Assembly: GCF_000271845.1 (NCBI RefSeq)
Contig: NZ_JH719395.1
Span: 3,218,253-3,282,252, forward strand
Origin: Rhizobium leguminosarum bv. trifolii WSM2297
GTDB taxonomy: Bacteria > Pseudomonadota > Alphaproteobacteria > Rhizobiales > Rhizobiaceae
Direction: 5' to 3'
Length of the DNA stretch: 64,000 bases
The notes beneath the pieces are model-generated. The model worked only from the letters and a program-made list of their open reading frames with translations. It was not told the origin of the DNA and ran no database searches. Position 1 is the stretch's first letter; every line of letters begins with the position of its first letter. Positions 1-8,394 of the stretch are shown here, in pieces. A program made the position numbers and the translations under genes.

Positions 1-500
1 TCCCAGAAGCCGCGCAGCCGCTTCATCGCCGCCTCGTCGGTGCCTGCGACCGGCGTAAAGATGCACCAGCGGCCTTCGAAGAGACCGGGGAAGCCGGCAT
101 CCGGGCCGGATTTTTCCGTACCTGCCAGCGGATGGCCGGGAATGAAATGCACGCCGGCGGGAATATGCGGCAGCATCTGCGCAATGACCGAAGCCTTGGT
201 GGAGCCGACATCGGTGACAATAGCCCCGGGCTTCAGGCTTGCTGCTATCTCTTTGGCTACACTTTCCGATGCGCCGACCGGCACCGAGACGATCACCAGA
301 TCCGCATCCCTGACGGCATCGGCCGAAGAGGTCGTGTAGCGGTCGCCGAGACCGAGTTCTTCGGCACGTTTCAGCGTATCGGGGCTCCGTGTGGCAACGA
401 CGATCTCTCTTGCCAGGCCGAGCCGGCGGATGTCGTAGGCAAGCGAAGAGCCGATCAGACCGATGCCGATCAGCGCGATACGATCGAACTGCACGTTCAT
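1..500 (-). CDS. tyrC: Prephenate/arogenate dehydrogenase, C-terminus beyond window
   Basis: The frame starts with ATG at 500 and runs off the left edge, giving about 166 N-terminal residues. A Rossmann NAD(P)-binding motif GIGLIG lies at residues 12-17, followed by DVGSTK and by [15 protein letters not shown], the signature of the prephenate/arogenate dehydrogenase family. These enzymes oxidatively decarboxylate prephenate (or arogenate) in tyrosine synthesis in the cytoplasm. The ATG overlaps the TGA of the upstream hisC as ATGA, so the two are translationally coupled, which fits since the aminotransferase next door can act on aromatic precursors. Substrate choice between prephenate and arogenate cannot be read from the sequence. 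Confidence 0.93.
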   Translation of the reverse strand, partial: MNVQFDRIALIGIGLIGSSLAYDIRRLGLAREIVVATRSPDTLKRAEELGLGDRYTTSSADAVRDADLVIVSVPVGASESVAKEIAASLKPGAIVTDVGSTKASVIAQMLPHIPAGVHFIPGHPLAGTEKSGPDAGFPGLFEGRWCIFTPVAGTDEAAMKRLRGFW

Positions 501-1606
501 ACCTTGCGTCCCATGAATTCGCTGAGTGCGGCGATGACGCCGCGGTTGGCCTCTTCGGGGCCGACGCTCATGCGCAGCGCATTGGAAAACCCATAGCTGC
601 GCACGGCGCGCAGGATGTAGCCGCGGCTCGTCAGCAGATCGTCGGCATCGGCGGCGCGCTTGCCGTCGATATCGGGAAAATGGATGAGGACGAAATTGGC
701 GACCGACGGCGTCACCTTCAGGCCGATCGCCTCAAGCGCCTGGGTCAGCGTCTCCACCCACATCTGGTTGAAGGAGACGGCCTGCTGGACGAAGGCCTGG
801 TCGCGGATGGCCGCGGCACCGGCGGCGATTGCCGCCGCGTTCAAATTGAAGGGCCCGCGTACGCGGTTCACCGCGTCGACGATCTCGGCGGGCGCATACA
901 TCCAGCCGACGCGCAGCGCCGCAAGTCCGTAGGCCTTCGAGAAGGTGCGGGTCATCACCACATTGGCATTCGAGGACACGACCTCGATGCCGGCTTCATA
1001 ATCGTTGCGGCGCACATATTCGGCGTAAGCCGCATCGAGCACCAGGACGACATGTTTCGGCAACCCGGCCTGCAGGCGGCGGATCTCGCTGACCGGGACA
1101 TAGGTGCCTGTCGGATTGCCGGGATTGGCGATGAAGACGATCTTCGTCTTCTCCGTCACCGCGGCAAGGATCGCATCGACATCGACGGTATGGTCCTTTT
1201 CCCTGACGACGACCGGCGTCGCGCCGGCGCCCTGGATCTGGATCTTGTAGACCAGGAAACCGTGCTCGGTGATGATGCCCTCGTCGCCGGCGCCGAGATA
1301 GACATGGCAGAGCAGGCCGAGCAGCTCGTCGGAGCCGTTGCCGCAGAGGATGTTTGCCGGGTTGAGTCCGTGCACGGCGGCAATCGCCTCGCGCAGTTCC
1401 ACCGACTGCCCGTCGGGATAACGCCCGAGATCGTTGGCAGCCGCCTTGCAGGCTTCGATCGCCTTCGGGCTGGCGCCGAGCGGCGTTTCGTTGGACGAAA
1501 GCTTGTAGACGCGGGCAACCCCCGGCGCATGTTCCTTGCCCGGCACATAGGATGCGATATCGAGAATACCGGGACGCGGAACAGGCTTGCTCATCTCAAC
1601 GCTCAT
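497..1606 (-). CDS. hisC: Histidinol-phosphate aminotransferase
   Basis: A 369-residue fold-type I PLP aminotransferase of the HisC family. It shows the SSNETPLG start region, NPGNPTG (about residues 161-167) and the PLP lysine in [15 protein letters not shown] (K224). HisC transfers an amino group from glutamate to imidazole acetol phosphate in histidine synthesis; homologues beside tyrC often also handle aromatic keto acids, and that double role is likely here but inferred. ATG at 1606 is preferred over upstream in-frame codons because AAGG lies 7 nt before it and the protein then has the usual family length. It is coupled to tyrC downstream. Confidence 0.9.
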   Translation of the reverse strand: MSVEMSKPVPRPGILDIASYVPGKEHAPGVARVYKLSSNETPLGASPKAIEACKAAANDLGRYPDGQSVELREAIAAVHGLNPANILCGNGSDELLGLLCHVYLGAGDEGIITEHGFLVYKIQIQGAGATPVVVREKDHTVDVDAILAAVTEKTKIVFIANPGNPTGTYVPVSEIRRLQAGLPKHVVLVLDAAYAEYVRRNDYEAGIEVVSSNANVVMTRTFSKAYGLAALRVGWMYAPAEIVDAVNRVRGPFNLNAAAIAAGAAAIRDQAFVQQAVSFNQMWVETLTQALEAIGLKVTPSVANFVLIHFPDIDGKRAADADDLLTSRGYILRAVRSYGFSNALRMSVGPEEANRGVIAALSEFMGRKV

Positions 1607-1685
1607 GGGTCGACCTTGGAATTGCCGGAAATGACCACGTCGCATTAAAGCGGAATGCCGTTCTTGTCGAGAGCAGGCAACGGCG

Positions 1686-2426
1686 TCAGCGGTTGCGTGT
1701 GGTCGGCACGCCATGGGGGGCCAGAACCGGCACGAAGACGCGGCGGGAGGCGCGGGCGGCGACCGGCAGCCCTTGATAGAGCCGCTTCTGCGCCTCGACG
1801 ATGATGACGCCCGAGAAGGCCGGCCACAGCGTCCGGCCGATCCGCTCGAAGGCGCGGCGAAGCCGCAGGATGGTCCTGAGCTTCGAGGGCGGGAAGAACA
1901 GCGCTTCGGCGGTCGCGCCCGGGGTGAAATTCGTCTCGCGCAGCAGATGCGTCAGCTGACCGCGGGAATAGGGCCGGCCCGAGCCGAAGGGCGTATGTTC
2001 CATCCGCGCCCAGACACCGCGCCGGTTAGGCACGACGATGACAAGCCGTCCGCCCGGCGCCAGCACCCGCCACAGCTCTTTCAGCGTTTCGCGCGGGCTT
2101 TCGGCAAATTCCAGCGAATGCACCATCAGCACCCGGTCGATCGACGAATCCGGCAGCGGCAATTCCTCGTCGAACACAAGTGTCGTCGACGACAGCGAGC
2201 CCATCGGCCAGTTCACCGCGCCCTGCCCGGCCGGCATGAAGGCAAAGGTGCGCTCGGTGTCGGCCTGGAAACGGTCGAGGAAGGGCACGGCATAACCGAG
2301 GCCGACCAGCCGCTCCTGCGGCAGCCGCACCCAGAGCGACGACAACGCCATGGCGATCGACTGCTCGGCAAGACGCCCGAGCTCGGAGTGGTAGAACTGG
2401 CGTAGGTCGACGATATCGGCGTGCAT
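1686..2426 (-). CDS. Class I SAM-dependent methyltransferase
   Basis: A 246-residue protein with a Methyltransf_11-type core: a [13 protein letters not shown] stretch followed by [20 protein letters not shown], the typical motif after the SAM-binding sheet. The region in front of the core is divergent, with no textbook GxGxG loop. The substrate is unknown. It lies on the same strand just upstream of hisC-tyrC and divergent from gloB, an arrangement I recall from other rhizobia. ATG at 2426 is chosen because it precedes the conserved [12 protein letters not shown] start and leaves a 89-bp shared promoter region with gloB. Confidence 0.8.
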   Translation of the reverse strand: MHADIVDLRQFYHSELGRLAEQSIAMALSSLWVRLPQERLVGLGYAVPFLDRFQADTERTFAFMPAGQGAVNWPMGSLSSTTLVFDEELPLPDSSIDRVLMVHSLEFAESPRETLKELWRVLAPGGRLVIVVPNRRGVWARMEHTPFGSGRPYSRGQLTHLLRETNFTPGATAEALFFPPSKLRTILRLRRAFERIGRTLWPAFSGVIIVEAQKRLYQGLPVAARASRRVFVPVLAPHGVPTTRNR

Positions 2427-2515
2427 TGCGATAAATGTTATCAGCGGGCGGTTGGACTTCAAGGCCGGACCCTCTACATTTCCGCGAGACTCGCATGACA
2501 AGGGATTATTGCACG

Positions 2516-3286
2516 ATGAAACCTTTGGAATTGGACGTTTTTCTCTGCCGCACCGACAATTTCGGCGTTCTCGTCCACGACCCGGAAACAGGATCTACCG
2601 CAGCGATCGACGCGCCGGAGGAGGCGCCGATCCTGGAAGCGGCGACACGCCGCGGCTGGAAGATCACCCATATCTTTACCACCCATCACCACACCGACCA
2701 TGTCGCCGGCAATCTGGCGCTGAAGGAGCAGTTCGGCTGCGAGATCATCGGCCCGATCAACGAGGCCATTGCCATTCCCGGCCTCGACCGGACGATGGCC
2801 GATGGCGACAGCTTCCTGTTCGGCGATCACACGATCAACGTCATTGAAACACCAGGCCATACCGCCGGCCACATCTGCTATCACTTCGTCGACGACAAGC
2901 TGCTCTTTGCCGCCGACACGCTGTTTGCGCTCGGCTGCGGCCGGCTGTTCGAACGCCCGGCCGCCGACATGTGGCACTCGCTGCAGAAACTTGCGGTGCT
3001 GCCCGACGAAACCGCCGTCTATTTCGGCCACGAATATACGCTGTCCAACGCCCGCTTCGCGCTGACGGTCGATCCCGGCAATGAACGGCTGAAGAGCCGT
3101 GCGACCGAGATCGAGACCTTGCGCGCCGATGGCAAATTCACCATTCCGACGACGCTGGGGCTGGAAAAGGAAACCAACCCGTTCCTGCGCGCCGCCGATC
3201 CGGCGATCCGCCGCAATCTGCTTATGGAAGGCAAGACCAACGAGGAAGTCTTTGCCGAGATCCGCAAGCGCAAGGACAATTTCTGA
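2516..3286 (+). CDS. gloB: Hydroxyacylglutathione hydrolase (glyoxalase II)
   Basis: A 256-residue metallo-beta-lactamase-fold protein. The HxHxDH zinc motif is at residues 57-62 (THHHTDH), with further metal ligands in ETPGHTAGH and FAADTLF, and the C-terminal HAGH domain contains the family ending NPFLR. It hydrolyses S-lactoylglutathione to lactate and glutathione in methylglyoxal detoxification in the cytoplasm. ATG at 2516 gives the normal glyoxalase II length; an in-frame ATG at 2495 is an alternative. Its stop codon overlaps the start of the next gene by one base (TGATG), so the two are cotranslated. Confidence 0.95.
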   Translation: MKPLELDVFLCRTDNFGVLVHDPETGSTAAIDAPEEAPILEAATRRGWKITHIFTTHHHTDHVAGNLALKEQFGCEIIGPINEAIAIPGLDRTMADGDSFLFGDHTINVIETPGHTAGHICYHFVDDKLLFAADTLFALGCGRLFERPAADMWHSLQKLAVLPDETAVYFGHEYTLSNARFALTVDPGNERLKSRATEIETLRADGKFTIPTTLGLEKETNPFLRAADPAIRRNLLMEGKTNEEVFAEIRKRKDNF

Positions 3287-3708
3287 TGTCTGCCGAGGAC
3301 ATCATCCGCGAACTCGGCATGCAGCCGCATCCGGAAGGCGGCTGGTATGCTGAGACCTTTCGCGACACGGCGGGCGGAGAACGCGGCCATTCGACGGCGA
3401 TCTATTACCTCCTGACCAAGGGACAGCGCTCGCACTGGCATCGCGTCCATGATGCGGTGGAGGTCTGGCATTATTATGCCGGCGCACCGCTCTCGCTGCA
3501 TCGCTCCGAAGACGGAACGGCAAGCGAGACCCTGACACTTGGAACCGACCTGGCGGCCGGCGAGCGGCCGCAGGCGATCATCCCGGCCAATTGCTGGCAA
3601 GCGGCCGAAAGTCTCGGCGATTTCACCCTGGTGGGCTGCACCGTTTCACCCGGCTTCGAATTTTCGAGCTTCGAGATGGCGCCATCCGGCTGGACGCCCG
3701 GAAACTGA
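3286..3708 (+). CDS. DUF985 cupin-family protein
   Basis: A 140-residue single-domain cupin. It begins with the family signature LGMQPHPEGGWYAETFR and contains IYYLLTKGQRSHWHRVHDAVEVWHYYAG, whose histidines and glutamates fit the cupin metal/ligand pocket, and ends with GCTVSPGFEF. The molecular function of DUF985 is not established; sugar-related ligands have been proposed. It overlaps the gloB stop codon by one base, so it is coexpressed with glyoxalase II. It meets the minus-strand transporter gene two bases downstream. Confidence 0.85.
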   Translation: MSAEDIIRELGMQPHPEGGWYAETFRDTAGGERGHSTAIYYLLTKGQRSHWHRVHDAVEVWHYYAGAPLSLHRSEDGTASETLTLGTDLAAGERPQAIIPANCWQAAESLGDFTLVGCTVSPGFEFSSFEMAPSGWTPGN

Positions 3709-3710
3709 GA

Positions 3711-4598
3711 TCATTCCGCCGCAACCGGCGGCTGGATCTTGCGGCGGAACATATCCCGGGCGGCCAGCACCGCCCCGCCGGTGACGAGCAGGCAGGCGAG
3801 AGCGATGCGCCAGCTCGGCTCGGCAAAGCCGAACAGCGTCAGGATCAGCGTCGAAAGCAGCGGTGCGGCATAACTGGCGGCGCCGAGGATCTGGATATCG
3901 CCGTTCTTGACGCCGTGGTCCCAGGCGTAGAAGGCAGCGCCGACCGGCAGCAGCCCGAGCCCGATGACGGCGAACCATTCGAAACCGGTTGCCGGCCAGA
4001 CGGTTTTCTCCAGGCCGAGATGGCAGACGAGCGACAGGATCGAGGTCGCAAGGCAGAAGCCGGTGACGACATCGGTGGAGACGGCGTCGAAACGGCGGGT
4101 CAGCAGCGAATAACCGGACCAGGTGAAGGCGCAGAGCAAGGCGGCGCCATAACCGACGGCATAGGCGCCGTTGAAATCGATGCCGTTGCGGGCGACGATC
4201 AGGAAGGTGCCGCAAAGCCCGGCGAGCGCGCCGGTAACATGATACCAGCGCAGCCGTTCACCGGGCAGCAGCGCCGAGCCGACGACAATCAGCAGCGGCC
4301 AGAGATAGGCGATCAGCCCCGCCTCCACCGCCGGGGCGTTCCGGAGCGCGGTGAAATACAGGAAATGATAGCCGAACAGCCCGGCAATGCCGGTCAGCCA
4401 GACCTTGGCCGGCTGCTTCAGCAGCGCCAGGCGCGATGGGTTGAGGAACAGCACGGCGAGGCCGGGAAGGCTGCCGATCGCAAAGCAGACGGCCGAAAGC
4501 TGGAACGGCGGCATTTTGCCGGAGGCGGCCGTGAACAGCGCCAGGAACGACCACATCAGGATGGCGGCAAAACCGATCAATGTCGCACGAAGTTTCAC
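3711..4598 (-). CDS. DMT/EamA-family exporter
   Basis: A 295-residue inner-membrane protein with about ten hydrophobic segments arranged as two EamA repeats, as in YddG/RhaT-type drug/metabolite transporters. It starts MKLRATLIGFAAILMWSFLAL, with the WS motif common in the first helix of the family, and contains GLIAYLWPLLIVVGSALLPGERL at the end of the first repeat. YddG-type members export aromatic amino acids, but the substrate here cannot be read from the sequence. It lies 31 bp downstream of the DUF3108 gene on the same strand and is probably cotranscribed with it. Confidence 0.85.
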   Translation of the reverse strand: MKLRATLIGFAAILMWSFLALFTAASGKMPPFQLSAVCFAIGSLPGLAVLFLNPSRLALLKQPAKVWLTGIAGLFGYHFLYFTALRNAPAVEAGLIAYLWPLLIVVGSALLPGERLRWYHVTGALAGLCGTFLIVARNGIDFNGAYAVGYGAALLCAFTWSGYSLLTRRFDAVSTDVVTGFCLATSILSLVCHLGLEKTVWPATGFEWFAVIGLGLLPVGAAFYAWDHGVKNGDIQILGAASYAAPLLSTLILTLFGFAEPSWRIALACLLVTGGAVLAARDMFRRKIQPPVAAE

Positions 4599-4629
4599 CC
4601 GTCCCCCTTTGACGGAGGCATGAACTCCG

Positions 4630-5406
4630 TCAGCTGCTGCCGTATTTGACGGCGGTGATCGTCACCATCCCATATTCGGTGGGAATGCGCACATAGACGG
4701 GAGCGTATACATTTGCCGCATCCGACTTGGCAAACCAGATTTCCATCCGGTCGCTCTTGCTGAGATAGACGATGTCCTTGCGGCCCTTCTTGTAGCCCGA
4801 GCGCGGCACGAAGCGCACGCCGCAGACGACCGCCTTGCCCTTGAAGCCGTTGGTCGAAAAATCCTCGTCGCCCTTCGGCGACAGCACCAGATCCATGCGC
4901 GTCTCGCCGTCGAAGATCGGCAGCGTCTGCGAGCAGACCTTGGTGTCGCCGGTGAAGACCAGGCCGGAGATCGGATCGAGCACCGAGCGCATGTCGCGTG
5001 GCGTCACGTCGATCCAGTTCTTCGGACGTTTCGGCTGCGGTGTCGTCGTCGACGAAATAATGTTGCCGTCGCGGTAGCTGACCTCGTAGACACGGGCCTT
5101 CTTGCCGCTCTTATAGTAGAGCGAATACTTCTGCGCCTGCAGCTTGTCGTTGCGCACGACGCCGCTGACGCTGGTCTTGGCCGAAATCGTCGTGATCAGA
5201 TCGGCAAGACCGGCCGAGTTGATGCTGCCGGCAATATTGTAGCTGTGATCGTCCTCGATCTTCGTCAGGAACGCGGCGCGCGCGATCGGCAGGCCGGCGA
5301 GCGTCACCTTATATTCCGTCCGATGCTGGATTTCGGCCGCCGATGCCGGTATGGCAAGCAGCGCGGTGATGGCCGAAATGAAAATCCGTCTGCCCGAATG
5401 AGCCAT
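4630..5406 (-). CDS. DUF3108 periplasmic protein
   Basis: A 258-residue protein with a Sec signal peptide (about residues 1-23, ending AIPASAAE). The body is a mainly beta domain that matches DUF3108, including TEYKVTLAGLPIARAAF near the start and VRIPTEYGMVTITAVKYG at the end. Related proteins sit in the periplasm or cell envelope and have no agreed function. The gene is divergent from rpmB, with about 240 bp between them carrying the rpmB promoter. It probably heads a two-gene unit with the DMT exporter. Confidence 0.82.
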   Translation of the reverse strand: MAHSGRRIFISAITALLAIPASAAEIQHRTEYKVTLAGLPIARAAFLTKIEDDHSYNIAGSINSAGLADLITTISAKTSVSGVVRNDKLQAQKYSLYYKSGKKARVYEVSYRDGNIISSTTTPQPKRPKNWIDVTPRDMRSVLDPISGLVFTGDTKVCSQTLPIFDGETRMDLVLSPKGDEDFSTNGFKGKAVVCGVRFVPRSGYKKGRKDIVYLSKSDRMEIWFAKSDAANVYAPVYVRIPTEYGMVTITAVKYGSS

Positions 5407-5524
5407 GAATGAAGCCTTGTCTTGCCGCGCGCCGGCAGCTCTTGCTCAGCGCTCTATACTCCTGCCGTGAAGCGAAGAAAACAGCAGCTTTTTGACAGAA
5501 TTGCGGGAAAGCCCAAGGTTTGGC

Positions 5525-5553
5525 TTGACGCGCGCAGCCTGTCTGACTATAGA
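5525..5553 (+). promoter_or_regulatory. Sigma-70-type promoter for rpmB
   Basis: TTGACG at 5525-5530 and TATAGA at 5548-5553 are separated by 17 bp, a near-consensus housekeeping promoter. Transcription would begin near 5560, giving a leader of about 90 nt before the rpmB ATG. Confidence 0.7.
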
Positions 5554-5647
5554 ACCGCAACTTTCCAATCATGCCCGTTGGATTGCGCGCCTGGTTTTGA
5601 CCGGGATGGCAATTCGATGGCCCGACCAAAACAAGAATAGGTGTTCC

Positions 5648-5947
5648 ATGTCCCGCGTGTGCGAATTGACCGGCAAGGCCGTCCTGACTGGTAACAATGT
5701 CAGCCATGCCAACAACAAGACCAAGCGCCGGTTCCTGCCGAACCTGTGCCAGGTCACGCTGATTTCCGACGCTCTCAACCAGCGTTACCGTCTGCGCGTT
5801 TCGGCTGCTGCCCTGCGCTCGGTCGAGCATCGCGGCGGCCTCGATGCCTTCCTGATCAAGGCAAACGAAACGGAACTGTCGATGCGCGCACGCCTGCTGC
5901 GTCGTCAGATCGTCAAGAAGACCGCAGAAGCGGCTGTTGCTGCCTAA
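5648..5947 (+). CDS. rpmB: 50S ribosomal protein L28
   Basis: A 99-residue protein starting [29 protein letters not shown], the diagnostic L28 N-terminus, and with [20 protein letters not shown] in the middle. It is part of the large ribosomal subunit. ATG at 5648 fits the family; longer upstream frames are not conserved. It has its own promoter (5525-5553) and is followed by a strong terminator, so it is likely monocistronic. Confidence 0.98.
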   Translation: MSRVCELTGKAVLTGNNVSHANNKTKRRFLPNLCQVTLISDALNQRYRLRVSAAALRSVEHRGGLDAFLIKANETELSMRARLLRRQIVKKTAEAAVAA

Positions 5948-5975
5948 GCTTCCGCCCTTCTTTCATACGGCTTCG

Positions 5976-6011
5976 AAAGGCTTGCACGGATAATACCGGT
6001 CAAGCCTTTTG
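5976..6011 (+). terminator. Rho-independent terminator after rpmB
   Basis: AAGGCTTG (5977-5984) pairs with CAAGCCTT (6001-6008), followed by a short T run. It lies 29 bp after the rpmB stop and before the next gene's candidate riboswitch, so the transporter would need its own promoter or read-through. Confidence 0.75.
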
Positions 6012-6030
6012 CTTTGCCTGAGCACTCCAA

Positions 6031-6060
6031 CTGGTGGCATCTCCCAGGATAAAAAAATGC
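6031..6060 (+). promoter_or_regulatory. Candidate preQ1-I riboswitch at the start codon
   Basis: P1 would form from CTGG (6031-6034) and CCAG (6044-6047). The base just 5' of the right arm is C (6043), the position that reads preQ1 in class I. The right arm is followed by G and then AUAAAAAA (6049-6056), the same A-rich tail as the Bacillus subtilis aptamer. The loop GGCAT (6036-6040) can pair with ATGCT (6057-6061) to make the pseudoknot, and this contains the transporter start codon. The Shine-Dalgarno AGGA (6046-6049) overlaps P1. Ligand binding would therefore hide both. The 9-nt loop is one shorter than in the Thermoanaerobacter aptamer. The downstream gene is a preQ0/preQ1 transporter family, which supports the call. 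Confidence 0.6.
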
Positions 6061-6692
6061 TGAAGACCCGCTACACCATCGCCTATGTCGCACTGATGAC
6101 GCTCGTCGTCGTCGCCTCCAACTTCCTCGTCCAGTTTCCGCTGAACGCCGAAGTCGCCGGCATCAACCTTGCCGACATCCTGACCTGGGGCGCCTTTTCC
6201 TATCCGGTCGCCTTCCTGATCACCGATCTGACCAACCGCCAGTTCGGCCCGCAGGCAGCCCGCAAGGTCGTCCTTGCCGGCTTCGTCGTCGGCGTGACGC
6301 TGTCCTTCTTCACCTCGGCGCCGCGCATCGCCATTGCTTCCGGCTCGGCCTATCTCGCCGGCCAGCTGCTCGATATCGCCGTCTTCAACCGCCTTCGCCG
6401 CCAGGCCTGGTGGCGCGCCCCGCTCGTCGGCTCGCTGATCGGCTCGGCGCTCGATACGGTGATGTTCTTCTCGCTGTCCTTCGCGGCGTTTTTCGTCTTC
6501 CTCGGCCCGAACGAGCCCTTCGCGCTGGAAGCAGCCCCCGTCCTCGGCGTCTTGACCACTGAGGCGCCGCGCTGGATCTCCTGGGCGATCGGCGATTTCG
6601 CCGTCAAGATGATCGTCGGCCTCGTCATGCTGCTGCCCTATGGCGCGTTGATGAACGTGCTGCGGCCGATGCAGGCCGCCCGCGCCAGCTGA
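6057..6692 (+). CDS. VUT/YhhQ-family queuosine precursor transporter
   Basis: A 211-residue membrane protein with about six helices. LADILTWGAFSYPVAFLITDLTNRQFGPQAARKVV carries the DLTNRxxG signature of the VUT family, and FALEAAPVLG and an amphipathic stretch follow. Members (YhhQ/QueT-like) take up 7-deazaguanine precursors of queuosine such as preQ0 or preQ1. ATG at 6057 is fixed by AGGA seven bases upstream and by the hydrophobic start MLKTRYTIAYVALM. It lies right after a class I preQ1-like RNA element, which predicts translation shut-off when preQ1 is plentiful. Confidence 0.88.
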   Translation: MLKTRYTIAYVALMTLVVVASNFLVQFPLNAEVAGINLADILTWGAFSYPVAFLITDLTNRQFGPQAARKVVLAGFVVGVTLSFFTSAPRIAIASGSAYLAGQLLDIAVFNRLRRQAWWRAPLVGSLIGSALDTVMFFSLSFAAFFVFLGPNEPFALEAAPVLGVLTTEAPRWISWAIGDFAVKMIVGLVMLLPYGALMNVLRPMQAARAS

Positions 6693-6700
6693 GCAACGAA

Positions 6701-7270
6701 CTATGACCGACGCCGCCGGACCGCCCCGGCGGCGATCGCAGGATGCAGAAGAACCTCTGCAGCCAGATCGTCGATCTCTCGTGATGAATCGAGCCGCAAC
6801 ACCGGCGATGTCTGCATTTCCAGCCATTGCTCATGCGCGGCAAGACTGCGGCGTTCGGGACCTGCCGTATCGTAGCTTGCCGCCCATTCCAGGAATTGCC
6901 CGCTTTTCACTTCCATGTCGCCGCCGGGTCCTATCCTGTTTCCATAGCGGGCAAGCTCCCGGGCACGGATCCGCGCCATGCGAAGCTCCGGCTCGATCCT
7001 GAGGAACACGATCAGATCGTAGAGCGGCTCGAGCGGCCTGCCCCATTTCAGCGCCGATCCGGAAAGAACCCAGCCACCCGACCGGCCCGTCTCCTCGAGC
7101 AGCAGCCGGATGCGTTCGTCGGCATCCCTCGGCGTCGTGAACGGCGGATCGGTCGGCAGCCAGAAAAAGTCGTCGGTATCCAGATGGGCGATATCGAGCT
7201 TTTCGGCAAGCACGAGGCCGAGCGATGTCGTGCCGGAACCGGACGCGCCCATGACATGGATATGCACCAT
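6701..7270 (-). CDS. P-loop kinase-like NTPase
   Basis: A 189-residue protein related to adenylate/shikimate-type small kinases (COG0563-like). It starts MVHIHVMGASGSGTTSLG, a P-loop in which the usual lysine of GxxGxGK[ST] is threonine; this variant recurs in one branch of the family. HLDTDDFFW follows, as in kinases that bind an acidic acceptor site, and there is an LID-like arginine-rich region RMARIRARELARYG. Substrate is unknown. It ends 8 bp from the convergent transporter gene. Loss of the P-loop lysine leaves activity uncertain. Confidence 0.7.
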   Translation of the reverse strand: MVHIHVMGASGSGTTSLGLVLAEKLDIAHLDTDDFFWLPTDPPFTTPRDADERIRLLLEETGRSGGWVLSGSALKWGRPLEPLYDLIVFLRIEPELRMARIRARELARYGNRIGPGGDMEVKSGQFLEWAASYDTAGPERRSLAAHEQWLEMQTSPVLRLDSSREIDDLAAEVLLHPAIAAGAVRRRRS

Positions 7271-7353
7271 GATTCCCTCCGATAGCGGCGACAGGACACA
7301 GGCTCAAGCCGGCCGGCTGCGGCGCGTTCCGTCGATAGCCGAAGCATATGACG

Positions 7354-8373
7354 TCAGTCTGACGCCGCCTGCCTCACCCTCTCGGAAAGCCGGAATTCCA
7401 GCATCAGATTGCGCTGCAGGATCGAGTGGTTGTCGTCCGACACCAGAATGATATGGGTGGTGCCGTCGGCAGCCTGGAACGTGTCGAGCCCTTCCATATT
7501 GTCGATCTGCGAATTGAAATTGCCCTCGAGCAAGAGTTCGCCGTCGACGACGGCTCCCGGCCTGATATCGGCGCCCTTGATGCGCCGAAGCCGCATGCCG
7601 ATACCTTCGGCCATGTTGAAGCGCCGCTCCAGCAGCAGCAGATCGCCGTTCGGCAGGAAGGCGCCGTCGGTAGCGTCGAAGCTGCCGTCGCGCGCGACCG
7701 CAAACCGCCCCTTCAGCGGCCCGCTCAGAATGGCCGCCAACCGGTTGCCGTCGCGATCGAGACCGCGCTCGGAGACGATGACGACGCCGCCCTTGAGCGG
7801 GCTGGATGCCGGCGCCACGGCGATGGTCTCAATGCCGCGGTTGTCGCTCAGCATCTTGCGCGGGATGAGGATCGGCAAAGTGGCGATCGCTCCCGATTGG
7901 GCAAAGCCCGGATCGGGATAGACATCGACGCGATGGTCCTGCTCGAAGGAGACCAGGATCCTGTCGCCATCAAACGCCAGGCCCTCGGCGTCCATATGCC
8001 CCTTGCCCTCGAAGCTGCGCCCGGCGCTGTTCTTCATTGGGGTGATCTCGACATTGGAAAGGCCGGAAAGCCTGCCCTTGACGTCGCGCTCGATACTGCC
8101 GGTCAGCCATTGGCCGGTGTCGAGCACCACGACGAAATGTTTCTGGTCCTGCCGGAAACGGATGGAGGAGAGCGAACCGAACAGCGCTTTGCTGGAAACC
8201 ATCTCCAGCCCGCCGAGAAATTCCAGCGAACCGAAGCTCGTCTCCGAAGAGCCGATCCTGAAATCAGAGATTTGCCGGCTAATGACCGGCACGTCGCCCG
8301 CCCAAGAAGGGCACGCGCCGGCTGCGATGCAGAGGGCGAGCGACGCCGCACGGCAGAGGCGCTTGCCTATCAT
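7354..8373 (-). CDS. Secreted phytase-like esterase-domain protein
   Basis: A 339-residue protein with an N-terminal signal sequence (about 25 residues, ending PSWAGD; a possible lipobox cysteine sits at AAGAC). The body matches the phytase-like/esterase-like family (PF13449 type): GGLEMVSSKALFGSLSSIRF, MDAEGLAFDGDRILVSFEQDHRVDVY, DGAFLPNGDLLLLERRFN and NMEGLDTFQAADGTTHIILVSDDN form beta-propeller blades with conserved acidic residues. It would act in the periplasm; the substrate is unknown. It starts 21 bp after cobT on the same strand and is probably read from the cobST transcript. Confidence 0.8.
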   Translation of the reverse strand: MIGKRLCRAASLALCIAAGACPSWAGDVPVISRQISDFRIGSSETSFGSLEFLGGLEMVSSKALFGSLSSIRFRQDQKHFVVVLDTGQWLTGSIERDVKGRLSGLSNVEITPMKNSAGRSFEGKGHMDAEGLAFDGDRILVSFEQDHRVDVYPDPGFAQSGAIATLPILIPRKMLSDNRGIETIAVAPASSPLKGGVVIVSERGLDRDGNRLAAILSGPLKGRFAVARDGSFDATDGAFLPNGDLLLLERRFNMAEGIGMRLRRIKGADIRPGAVVDGELLLEGNFNSQIDNMEGLDTFQAADGTTHIILVSDDNHSILQRNLMLEFRLSERVRQAASD

Positions 8374-8394
8374 TCCCGTTTCCCTGGAGCAGCG

